A stretch of 29,244 bases of DNA, from positions 63,974-93,217 of the forward strand of contig NW_003113472.1 in the NCBI RefSeq assembly GCF_000003605.2, in the 5' to 3' direction. The notes below the pieces were generated by a model, which saw only the letters and a list, made by a program, of their open reading frames with translations, made no database searches and was not told where the DNA came from. Positions 7,400 through 16,753 of this stretch are shown piece by piece. Both the position numbers and the translations under genes were made by a program. The stretch is from Saccoglossus kowalevskii (lineage: Eukaryota > Hemichordata > Enteropneusta > Harrimaniidae). The stretch's first letter is position 1, and every line of letters starts with the position of its first letter.

Positions 7400-9980
7400 G
7401 GCACTGTCAGATGGATTCCCACCAGAATCAATAATTCAGTTCTCTGGCACTGTCAGATGCATGCCCACCAAATCCAATATTTCAGTTCTCTGGCACAGTC
7501 AGGTGGATTCCCACCAAAACCATTATTTCAGTTCCCTGGTACTACCAGATGGATTCCCACCAAAACCAATAGTTCAGTTCTCTGGCACTGTCAGATGGAT
7601 TCCCACCAAAACCAATAGTTCAGTTCCCTGGCACTGTCAGATGAATTCCCACCAAAACCAGTATTTCAGTTCCCTGGTACTACCAGATGGATTCCCACCA
7701 AAACCAATAGTTCAGTTCTCTGGCACTGTCAGATGGATTCGCACCAAAACCAGTACTTCAGTTCTCTGGCACTGTCAGATGGATTCCCACAAAAAACAGT
7801 ATTTCAGTTCCCTGGCACTGTCAGATGGATTCCCACCAAAACCAATAGTTCAGTTCCCTGGCACTGTCAGATGGATTCCCACCAAAACCAGTATTTCAGT
7901 TCCCTGACACTGTCAGATGGATTCCCACTAGAAACAATAATTCAGTTCTCTGGCACTGTCAGATGGATTCACATCAAAACCAGTACTTCAATTCCCTGGT
8001 ACTCCGGATGGATTCCCACCAAAACCAATAGTTCAGTTCTCTGGCACTGTCAGATAGTTTCCCACCAAATCCAGTATTTCAGTTTTTTGGTACTGTCAAT
8101 TGTATTCCCACCAAAACCAGTATTTCAGTTCTCTGGCACTGTCAGATGGATTCACATCAAAACCAGTACTTCAGTTCCCTGGCACTGTCAGATGTATTCC
8201 CACCAAATCCAGTATTTCCGTTCTCTGGCACAGTCAGATGGATTCCCACCAAATCCAGTATTTCAGTTCTCTGGCACTGTCAGATGGATTCCCACCAAAA
8301 CCAATATTTAAGTTTTCTGACACTGTCAGACGGATTCACATCAAAAACATAACTTGAGTTCCCTGGCACTGTCAGATGTATTCCCACCAAATCCAATATT
8401 TCAGTTTTCTGGCACTGTCAGATGGATTCACATTAAAACCAGTACTTGAGTTCCCTGGCACTGTCAGATGTATTCCCACCAAATCCAATATTTCAGTTTT
8501 CTGGCACAGTCAGGTGGATTCCCACCAAAACCAGTATTTCAGTTCCTCGGCACTGTCAGATGAATTCCCACCAAAACCAGTATTTCAGTTCCCTTGCACT
8601 GTCAGATGGATTCCCACCAAAACCAGTATTTCAGTTCTCTGGCACAGTCAGATAGATTCCCACGAAAACCAGTAGTTCAGTTCACTGGCACAGTCAGATG
8701 GATCCTCACCAAAACCAATAATTCAGTTTTCTGGCACTGTTGAATGGATTCCCAGCAAAACCAGTATTTCATTTCCCTGATAATGTCAGATGGATTCCCA
8801 CCAATACAAATAATTCAGTTTCCTGGCACAGTCAGGTGCATTCCCACCAAAACCAATAGTTCAGTTTCCTGGCACTGTCAGATGGATTCACATCAAAACC
8901 AGTACATTGTATTTCAGTTCCCTGGCACTGTCAGATGGATTTCCACCAAAACCAGTATTTCAGTTCGCTGGCACTGTCAGGTGGATTCCCACCAAAACCA
9001 ATAGTTCAGTACTCTGGCACTATCAGATGTATTCCCACCAAAACCAGTATTTCAGTTCCCTGGCACTGTCAGATGAATTCACACCAAAACCAGTATGTCA
9101 GTTCTCTGTTACTGTCAGATGGATGCCCACTAAAGCCAGTATTTAGTTCTCTGGCACTGTCAGATGCATGCCCACCAAAACCAGTATTTCAGTTGCCTGG
9201 CACTGTCAGATGGATTCACATCAAAACGAATAGTCCAGTTCTCTGTCACTGTCAGATGAATTCCCACCAAAACCAGTATGTCAGTTCTCTGTTACTGTCA
9301 GATGGATGCCCACCAAAGCCAGTATTTAGTTCTCTGGCACTGTCAGATGCATGCCCACCAACACCAGTATTTCAGTTCCCTGGCACTGTCAGATGAATTC
9401 CCACCAAAACCAGTATTTCAGTTCCCGGGTACTGTCAGATGGGTTACCACCAAAACCAATAGTTCAGTTCTCTGGCATTGTCAATTGGATGCCCACCAAA
9501 TCCATTAATTCAGTTCTCTGGCACTGTCAGATGGATTCCCACCAAAACCAATAATTCAGTTTTCTGGCACTGTCAGATGGATTCACATCAAAACGAATAG
9601 TCCAGTTCTCTGTCACTGTCAGATGAATTCCCACCAAAACCAGTATGTCAGTTCTCTGTTACTGTCAGATGGATGCCCACCAAAGCCAGTATTTAGTTCT
9701 CTGGCACTGTCAGATGCATGCCCACCAACACCAGTATTTCAGTTCTCTGGCACTGTCAGATGAATTCCCACCAAAACCAGTATTTCAGTTCCCGGGTACT
9801 GTCAGATGGGTTACCACCAAAACCAATAGTTCAGTTCTCTGGCACTGTCAATTGGATGCCCACCAAATCCATTAATTCAGTTCTCTGGCACTGTCAGATG
9901 GATTCCCACCAAAACCAATAATTCAGTTTTCTGGCACTGTCAGATGGATACCCACTAAAACCAGTATTTCGGTTTCCTGA
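7400..9980. repeat. 46-bp minisatellite, about 56 units
   Basis: The consensus unit starts GGCACTGTCAGATGGATTCC, continues CACCAAAACCAGTATTTCAG and ends TTCTCT, 46 bp in all. About 56 units fill 2.6 kb. Variants recur at fixed positions (CCAGTATTTC versus CCAATAGTTC, TTCCCT versus TTCTCT, ATTCACATC versus ATTCCCACC). The unit has no stop in any of the three forward frames, and because 46 leaves remainder 1 on division by three, a reading frame passes through all three in turn. This produces apparent proteins with a 46-residue period, for example around 7398-7907, 7733-8311 and 8935-9396. There is no start context, splice pattern or family match, so I treat them as non-genic. Confidence 0.97.
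9197..9930. repeat. 367-bp tandem duplication inside the 46-bp array
   Basis: The block at about 9197-9563 is repeated at about 9564-9930 with a constant offset of 367 bp, that is eight 46-bp units minus one base. Diagnostic words such as CAAAACGAATAGTCCAG (9222 and 9589) and TCAATTGGATGCC occur once in each. I noticed only two substitutions (near 9376/9743 and 9478/9845), so the duplication is much younger than the array. Confidence 0.9.
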
Positions 9981-10329
9981 GAAATATTATTAAAATATTA
10001 TCCATAGGTATATCATTTATCCAATATAAGCTTCTCTCATATCTCCTGATTGAGTTTTATTTTAATGGAGCAAATATGGACGTACACTGAGTATATTTTC
10101 ACAAATAAGAGAATTTTAAATTGAATTAGAAGAAAAATAAATTACAGACAACAGATGTTAAATGATGCATTTATGTTTTTTGCAGACTCGGCTATTTATA
10201 TCCACAGATTAATTCCTATAAACAGGTGGCTTATATAAACAAGCAGCCTGTCGGCTGAAATAGCCCCGCTGTTAGCAATTCACATTGCACGAATAAAAAA
10301 CTGAAGATATCATTAGAAATAGAACAACA
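9981..10329. other. Spacer, no gene seen
   Basis: AT-rich sequence after the array. The later part (from about 10180) is less AT-rich and may contain decayed mariner coding sequence, but I cannot read a frame there. Confidence 0.4.
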
Positions 10330-10564
10330 TGCATGTCGCCAGATCAGAAACAGATGATGCAGCCTTGATTTCTGAAGTTACGACGTGGTTGGAGGACCAG
10401 CCTGGGGTGTTCTACAAAAACGGTGTCCAGAGATGCATCAATGGGAGAAATGCATAACTCTGGGTGGTTCCTATGTATAGAAAGACTAATAACTGTGCCA
10501 AGTTTCATTACTCTACTGCTATGAGAAATGGATCAGGAACATTACTTATTGAATGCCCCTCGTA
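10330..10564 (+). pseudogene. Mariner-type transposase C-terminal tail and right inverted repeat
   Basis: From 10330 an ORF reads SETDDAALISEVTTWLEDQP and then GVFYKNGVQRCIN. It resembles the last residues of mariner transposases, where a W-x-x-x-x-x-x-F-Y-x-x-G segment precedes a W-x-K-C-I motif. After the Asn codon near 10440 a one-base loss shifts the frame. In the next frame the sequence continues WEKCITLGGSYV and then meets TAG. The 3' flank ends in ATTACTTATTGAATGCCCCTCGTA-type sequence at 10541-10564, whose complement, TACGAGGGGCATTCAATAAG, is a mariner-style terminal inverted repeat ending at TA. Mariner transposases cut and paste DNA at TA sites using a DDD catalytic triad. The catalytic domain and left end are absent here, so this is a dead 5'-truncated copy. 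Confidence 0.72.
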
Positions 10565-10894
10565 GCATTTATCAGAGTGGGGTGGGCGTATCACTAACAA
10601 CCAATCCCACAACAACATTTTTGGAGAACATAAATAGACAATACATTATACTGAATATATAAAGACCTCATTGACACATATCAACCTGTTCAAAACCACA
10701 TACATCCATTCATACATGCATGACCAATATACCTTTATACTCATTGGGCTTATTGTATGTGTAGGTGGGTGTGTCTCCAATAGTATATTCGTAGCAATAT
10801 GGTTCAATTAACTTCAGCTGATCATGTGTGCTTGCAGCTATATTAACATACTGATGTTTTTACTCACCAAAATACTTTATTGCCACGATACTAT
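10565..10894. other. Spacer, no gene seen
   Basis: No coding signal or repeat boundary is recognised between the mariner end and the AGCTCCGCTG repeat. Confidence 0.4.
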
Positions 10895-10899
10895 TTTTT

Positions 10900-11093
10900 T
10901 AGCTCCGCTGTCGACCGGAGCTTATCATATGAGTGATTGTCCGTCAGTCGTTGTCGTCGTCAATGTTTGACTTTTTCGAATTTTTCTTGAAAACTACAAG
11001 TCTCAATGCTTTGATACTTGGTGTATATGTACCTTGGGTAGACCTCTCTCAGATTTGTTCATTTTGTGATGATACATCTTCAATTCTCTAATT
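10900..11093. repeat. Dispersed non-coding repeat with AGCTCCGCTGTCGACCGGAGCT palindrome
   Basis: The start, about 10901-10922, is an imperfect palindrome: AGCTCCG, a short centre and CGGAGCT. It is followed by a GTCGTTGTCGTCGTC run and the words GAAAACTACAAGTC and TTTGATACTTGGTGTATATG. The phrase resembles a repeat type I associate with several aquatic invertebrate genomes, from memory and unverified. Only one copy is seen in this window. It abuts the retroelement at 11094. Confidence 0.4.
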
Positions 11094-13080
11094 TTGGTGA
11101 ATATTTTTGTAATTTTTGGTACAATTTTCAATAGAATTTTATACAATCGGCTACATAAATGGGATGAAATTATTGAATTTACTAGAGAAGAACAAGCGGG
11201 TTTCAGGGCAGGCTATAGCACCATAGATAACGTATTTATTATTCACACATTGGTACAAAAATATCTTGCAACTAAACGGGGACGTTCCTATTGTGCTTTT
11301 ATTGACTTCGAAAAAGCATTCGACCGAGTCAATCGGGTAGCTTTATTTTTCAAACTTGGTAAAGCAGGTATTAGAGGTAAAATGTATTCCATTCTTAACT
11401 CTATGTATTTACAAGTAAAATCATGTGTCTTGGCAAGTGATGGTCTGACAGGCTTCTTTAACTGTCCGGTTGGAGTGCGTCAAGGTTGTATTTTGTCACC
11501 CTTTCTGTTCTCTTTTTTTATAAATGACCTTCACGTAGAACTTCAGGCAGACAAGCTTTTACGTGATAGTGTTGGTTGTTCTGTGGGTTTAAAAAAGTTA
11601 TTTTATCTTCTTTTTGCGGATGATTTAGTTTTGATGTCTTATAATGCAATTGGATTGCAAAGATTACTTAATAAGTTGAAATCGTATTGTGATAATTATC
11701 ATTTGAGAGTTAATTATAACCAAAACCAATGTAATATTTTTTTGGAAATTGCGTACCGTTACGAAGATACGAGCAGCGGCGATACGATAAGTAGTGCCGT
11801 ATTACGTTTATTTGGGTATAAAATTCTCACTACGTGGTTCTTGGTCATTATGCCAACAACACCTAGCAGATCAGGCATGCAACAAAAGCGTTCCATGCAC
11901 TAATGGTTATTATATGTAAAATTGGACCAGTGCCTATTTCTGTGTTTTAAAATATTTGATACAAAAATTGTTCCAATAATGCAATACGATAGCGAGATTT
12001 GGAGTCATTTTGAGTCTCCAGCTGTTGAAAATGTACACATCAAATTTTGTAAATTTTTGTTTGCTTCACATTCGTAATACACCATTAATTTACGCAACAG
12101 TAAGAGGGGAACTTGGTCGTCCCACAATGTATTCTCTTCGTTTGGGTAGAATGGTGAAATGTTGGCTGAAAATATTTAAAAATGAACCCAAATCGTTACG
12201 TTTATCAATGTTACAATTTTCAATGCACACTGGCTGACTCAAACAAAACATGCTGGGTTAAGTCAATAAAAGAAATACCATTTAGTTACGGATTTGGGGA
12301 GTTGTGGTACAACCAGTGTGCGGGAGATGAAAATGCGTTTCTTGGCTTGTTTCGTCAGCGGTGTTTTGACATCGATCTCCAAAAATGGTGTGGTGTTGTA
12401 GACTCATTTGAAAGATTAACTTCATATAAACTATTATATAAACGTAACCTGGAACTAGAATCGTATCTTGTAATTGAAATGAAAACAGCTTTTCGACTTG
12501 CTATGTGTTAAATTTCAGAACATCATCACATAGTCTAATGATTGAAAAGGGACGCCATCTAAACATACCGATCCCAAACAGGATCTGTCCAGTTTGTCGT
12601 AGTGGGGTTGAAGATGAGTTTCATTTTTTACTTCTCTGTCCCGCCTACGTCGAGCTGAGGCAGCGCTATATTCCAAACATATACACTAAGCAGCCCCGCC
12701 TACGACGAGCTGAGGCAGCGCTATATTCCAAACGTATACACTAAGCAGCCCCGCCTACGACGAGCTGAGGCAGCGCTATATTCCAAACATATACACTAAT
12801 ATAAGCAGCCCCGCCTACAACACCAGTTCATTAACCTAATGACTAACAAAAATCCACAAACTGTTAGAAATTGTGCTAAATATTTATTTTATTCTTTTCT
12901 TAATAGACAAACGTTGTTAGAGGAAGCAATTCTTAATGATATCTAACTATTGTATTTAATTTTTGTTTAATCTTTACCATGTGTAACCTGTGACCGCATA
13001 TACTAGTGATGTATCTTTGAGTGTACTTAGGGCTGCGGCCTATGGTACTTTGGAAATAAACATTAAACATTATTATTATG
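11094..13080 (+). pseudogene. Degenerate non-LTR retrotransposon (LINE), reverse transcriptase and C-terminal region
   Basis: The first ORF (11094-11903) carries reverse transcriptase motifs: ILYNRL followed by EEQAGFRAGYST, then CAFIDFEKAFDRVN (motif A, catalytic Asp at about residue 71), VGVRQGCILSPFLFSFFINDL-type motif B, and YLLFADDLVLMS with the catalytic pair ADD at 175-177. After LRVNYNQNQCNIF the homologous frame is lost by frameshift. Later pieces in other frames (12010-12237, 12182-12511, 12505-12744) continue the element. They include IPNRICPVCRSGVEDEFHF, a CX2CX8HX4C zinc-binding motif usual near the C-terminus of such elements, and near 12830 FINLMTNKNPQTVRNCAKY and LLEEAILNDI before a stop. 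The 3' end has AATAAACATT and a short ATT run. The start is 5'-truncated with no endonuclease domain. At least four frame breaks make it inactive. Clade is uncertain. Confidence 0.9.
12641..12820 (+). repeat. 55-bp triplication inside the retroelement
   Basis: Units start at 12641, 12696 and 12751 with CCGCCTACG, and a partial fourth begins at 12811. The third unit has a 5-bp insertion (ATATA). The unit covers the coding sequence after CPAY (ELRQRYIPNIYTKQP) and repeats it. As 55 is not a multiple of three, the duplication itself breaks the frame. The word CCCGCCTAC flanks the original segment on both sides. Confidence 0.93.
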
Positions 13081-13421
13081 TTACGGTACGTCGCATTATA
13101 TTAGTCCCACTGATAAAAAAAAAATCGTCCCATGTTACCATTGGCGGATTTAGATGGGGGCCGAGGGCCCCCCCCATTTTTAACAACCAACAGGGCTTCG
13201 CGCCATTGATGCTCGCGAACTTGGCCTTAGGCCAACGTATCCCCCCATTCCAGAATCCTGGATCCGCCCCTAGTTACAGTACGTCGCATTATACCAGTCA
13301 CATTGATTATAAAAATAACTCAAACTAGGCAAGAAAATGTTACAAATGAATTCAATTGAAAGCAGCAGATTTAATGCTGCGTTGCGTTTGCTGGATACTA
13401 ATCACGTTGATTAGAAAAATG
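13081..13421. repeat. Diverged direct repeats around a GC-rich element
   Basis: TTACGGTACGTCGCATTATA at 13081 recurs as TTACAGTACGTCGCATTATA at 13274. A weaker third copy (ATACTAATCACGTTGATTAG, near 13396) matches ATACCAGTCACATTGATTAT at 13291. The GC-rich element at 13141-13271 sits between the first two copies. Confidence 0.6.
13141..13271. mobile_element. GC-rich element with GGCGGAT inverted ends
   Basis: The left end reads GGCGGATTTAGATGGGGG and the right end, reversed, AGGGGCGGATCCAGGATTC. The interior is far more GC-rich than the surroundings, with GGGCCGAGGGCCCCCCCC and TTGGCCTTAGGCCAA. This looks like a small terminal-inverted-repeat element; similar GGCGGATCC-ended sequences are common in many animal genomes from memory. 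The open frame 12990-13328 crossing it is not a gene. Exact ends are uncertain by a few bases. Confidence 0.6.
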
Positions 13422-14501
13422 GTTCACTACACGTGTTACTATTTAAATATTCGTGTGTGTTTTGACACCTTGTCGCTGGAGTCAAGTGACCTGTTTGCTA
13501 CACTCTTCATTACCATTTCAATGATTGTGTGTACTTTGACACCATGCCCGAACGGAAGATGTGTACGGCCCTTGCATTGTGCTAAAATGTAAGTGTTAAT
13601 GGCTGCATTCTTTCCATGAACTCTGATAAGTGCTACAAAAGCCGGACAATAAGTTGTGAATAAGATAGTCATACATTCGTTGTGCATTTAATGTATTAAC
13701 GTTCATTACGCGACAAACCACGAATGTACATTCGAACCCTGACAAAAAGAGATTGTATCAGATGTGTATTCTAATGTCTGCGGTTCACGCAGGCGGCGGA
13801 GAATAAGGGTTGGACTATTTGATTTTTGAGGGGGGAGGTCAGCTCAGTGAAAGGCATTTTTTTTTTTTATGTGTTTGGAAATTCTTTTTTATCAGTAGGT
13901 TTGCTTGCAATTTTTATTTTTAGTAGTCCTCCATATCCAACATTTTTTTTTCATCATCTTCAACGGAGGTAGCAAAGACTTGATATTTTACTGCCAGGTG
14001 GGATGGATTGGTACTTTGATAAGGGTTGGTTCCTCAGACCATCATAAAACATCCATCCTCTCCTTCCATATTTGAATGCTGAGGTGTAATGACCCATTTT
14101 GAACAAGCATTGATAATGCATAGTTCCTGTTAAGTATTAGGTGTAGTTGATTTAAATGTTCAGTACAAGTGACATGTAGAAATGAAAGATCAATGTAATA
14201 TAATTTAACACAAATTATAGATTGTGTTACTGTCAGTATAGTACCTACATGGAAACTTTGAACTGAACAGTTTAGAAGAGAGAAGAAAGAAACAGTTCCG
14301 GACATGTTTAAATATCAGAGTTTAGCAAATTTGAGGGCCAAATGGCTGCCAGTCAGCCATATTTAATCGAATTATATTGAAATCATAATCGAATCATACA
14401 TTGTCTGTATACCAAGTTTGAACGAGATCAGTCAAAGGGTGTCCGAGAAATGGCTCCAGATGGACACAAGAACGGACGGAACCCAAACTAATAGTCCCCG
14501 A
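13422..14501. other. Spacer with shared repeat fragments
   Basis: No gene is recognised. 13646-13715 resembles 17148-17212 in direct orientation (AAGTTGT, AGATAGTCA-ACATTCG and TGCATTTAAT in order). 13805-13850 resembles the reverse complement of about 17041-17090 (TTTGATTTTTGAGGGGGG). Near 14410-14480 the wording ACCAAGTTTGAACGAGATCA is suggestive of another interspersed repeat. Confidence 0.45.
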
Positions 14502-14655
14502 GATGGTAGGTATGAGTGAGGTGGGTGGTGATAGTGGAATGGTTGGTGAATGTGGGGTGGGTGGTGAGAATGAGATGGTAGGTGTGAGTGAGGTGGGTGG
14601 TGAGAATAAGATAGTAGGTGTGAGTGAGGTGGGTGGTGAGAGTCGAATTGTAGGT
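14502..14655. repeat. 36-bp minisatellite, about 4 units
   Basis: Four diverged 36-bp units share GGTAGGT-TGAGTGAGGTGG-type sequence followed by GTGGTGAGA. The minus strand is open through the array and predicts a His/Pro/Ser-rich peptide with a 12-residue period, which I regard as non-genic. Confidence 0.85.
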
Positions 14656-14770
14656 CAGAACGAGATTGCTCTGTAAGAGTGTGATGTAAAGCATTTGCTG
14701 ACAAAAATTGTTTCTCATTTATTTGACTCCAGTGTGCAAAGCACACAATGGGAGTCTTTGCAGTTACCCT

Positions 14771-14820
14771 GTCTGTGTGTGTGTGTGTGGGGGGGGGGGG
14801 TGAGTGTGTGTGTGTCTGTT
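14771..14820. repeat. TG microsatellite with a G run
   Basis: A TG tract, a run of 12 consecutive G (interrupting the TG pattern) and a second TG tract. Reads crossing it may be error-prone. Confidence 0.95.
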
Positions 14821-15960
14821 CGTTCCACTGATATCTCAAGAACCGTATGTTGGTTTTTAATGAAACTTTGTGTATAGATGCTTTGGGCTAATGCGCAGAT
14901 TTGATTAGGTTTTAGTTTGAAATCCATACATATTTAATTACCTGATTTGCATGATAATTAGCTAATTTCTAGCTGTTCTTTGACTTTTCCACTGATATCT
15001 AAAGAGCCATTCATTAAATTTTGATGAAACTTGGTACATAGATGCTCTGGACTAATACACAGATGTGATTAGTTTTAGGAAAACATCCATGCATACAATT
15101 AACCTAATTTGCATAATGATTGGTAGTAAATTTTCGGCTTTTCCATTGTTATCTCAGGTACTGATCATCACATTTCAATGAAACTTGCATAGATACATAG
15201 GACGGTGCAGACAGACAGATGTATGAAATATTGATTACCTAATTTGCATAATTAATAAATTTTCAGCTTTTGATATTTGAAGTACTATTACTTCATTACT
15301 TTTCAATGAAACTTGGTACATAGATGCTCTAGAACAATCCAAGAACCTGATTAATTTTAAGTAAAAATGTGTGCATATTAATCAACTATTTTGCATAATT
15401 AGTTAATTTTTGGTTATAATCACATTTCAATTAAACCTCGTACATAAATAGTCTGTGACAATACACAGACCTGATTAGTTTTGGGTTAAAATCAGATAAT
15501 ATTAATTACTTAATTTGCATAATAAATCATAATTTTTGGTTATACCGGTAATCACATTTCAATGAAACTTCGTACATAGATGGGTCTGTGACAGTACTTA
15601 TCTTAATTTAATGAATCTTGGTACATATATACTCTAACACAATGCGATGATCAAATTAGTTTTAGGTTTATATTCATCTATAATAATTACCTAATTTGCA
15701 TAATAATTTACTTTTCAGCTTTCCACTAATTTAGTTAGGATTAATCATCACATTATATTGAAACTTTGTACATGTGCACCCTGAAACAATATACAGACCT
15801 TAATATTTGCTTAATTTGTACAATAATTCATTTGGTTCATTGAGGTAATCCACAGACATGATAAGTTTAATGTTGATAAAAATGCATGTTGATTATCTAT
15901 TATAAGCCCATTTCTGATATTAAAAAAATCAGATTTAAATTAAATTCATCGCAGAGGTGC
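14821..15960. repeat. Diverged tandem repeat, period about 125-165 bp
   Basis: About eight or nine related units follow each other. Landmarks recur in the same order: TGATATCTCA or TTATCTCAGG, then AATGAAACTTGGTACATAG, ATGCTCTGGAC, AATACACAGA, GATTAGTTTTAGG, TTACCTAATTTGCATAAT and TTTTCAGCTTTTCCA. The AAACTTGGTACATAG-like word starts near 14859, 15024, 15178, 15308, 15431, 15562, 15612 and 15759, so spacing varies and one unit is heavily deleted. There is no coding potential. Confidence 0.85.
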
Positions 15961-16281
15961 TCTAGAAATAATTAGACTAAAAACCATGAATGAAAGATCA
16001 AATGTATTTTCTGTATGTATTATAAATTTTGATAATGTGAATTACATTATTTTCATGTTTTGCATCTCAAATAGCAGACAAAAATTAGTTGCCAAGTTTC
16101 TTGTTTGAAAAACAAATCTTAAATTTTGAATTAATTTGAATGTGTCTCCAATACTCTCTCAGCACACGGGAGCTCTTTCTAAGCTTTCTTTGATATTTAT
16201 TTTATTTATTACTTGTTTAATAAAACATGGTTCCATACAATCATGAATGTATCTTGTCTATTATTGTGGTCACATAACATA
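15961..16281. other. AT-rich spacer, no gene seen
   Basis: No repeat or coding signal is recognised between the diverged array and the MITE at 16282. Confidence 0.4.
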
Positions 16282-16487
16282 CCGTGGAATGCTTTATTTG
16301 CACTGGCATTTTATTTTCCCTGTTTTGCCTGTAGTCAATTTTCTGCAAAATAAATTCCAGTGAAAATGCAGCTTTCTCTATACGTTGCATTGAGTCTTAA
16401 TACAACATAGTGAAAATTAGATTGACACTATGCCAGAAAGCTGTTTTCAGCAAAAATAAATTCCAGAGAAAATAAAGTATTTTACAG
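16282..16487 (+). mobile_element. TA-flanked MITE family 1, diverged copy 3
   Basis: This 206-bp element starts CCGTGGAATGCTTTATTTG and ends AAATAAAGTATTTTACAG, with TA at 16280-16281 and 16488-16489. Ends match the copies at 2312-2519 and 26207-26415 and contain the same AAATAAATTCCAG words, but the interior is largely different. It is therefore an older or separate subfamily. Confidence 0.78.
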
Positions 16488-16592
16488 TAGTCGGCATTAT
16501 TGCAAGCAACTTTTCTAACAATGTTTCTGTTTTAGTCTGTAAAATGTATTTAAACTAAAACAGCTCAATTGTCAGAGATGTTGCATGCAATA

Positions 16593-16751
16593 CTGTATTT
16601 GCTCTATTAGTAGCGCATGCTCTTATGTAAATAACAGATGCGTTTCTATGGTCAAAATACATCATATTTTAATAAATAAGTATACAATCAATGCAATTGT
16701 TGCCGTACCTGTGCTTCCATTGGAGATGTTGTCCTAATAGAGCATATATGG
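16593..16751. mobile_element. TA-flanked MITE with TGCTCTATTAG ends
   Basis: The left end reads CTGTATTTGCTCTATTAG and the right end, reversed, CCATATATGCTCTATTAG. TA flanks both sides (16591-16592, 16752-16753). The 159-bp body is non-coding. Related ends occur at about 21465 and 23693-23814. Confidence 0.72.
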
Positions 16752-16753
16752 TA

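Noticed and set aside
7398-9921. Repeat proteins of up to 192 residues with a 46-residue period
   Set aside because: Many overlapping frames are equally open because the 46-bp unit has no stops. The units vary without any visible bias toward preserving residues.
12990-13328. ORF of 112 codons spanning the GC-rich element
   Set aside because: It begins in the LINE 3' UTR and runs through an inverted-repeat element, so it has no coherent origin as a gene.
13725-13745. tRNA-like B box (GGTTCGAAT on the minus strand)
   Set aside because: The final C of the consensus is missing, and no A box or cloverleaf can be drawn at the right distance, so no tRNA or SINE head is supported.
14432-14839. Minus-strand His/Pro/Ser-rich ORF of 135 codons
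   Set aside because: It is the translation of the 36-bp minisatellite plus the TG/G microsatellite, with a 12-residue periodicity imposed by the DNA repeat.
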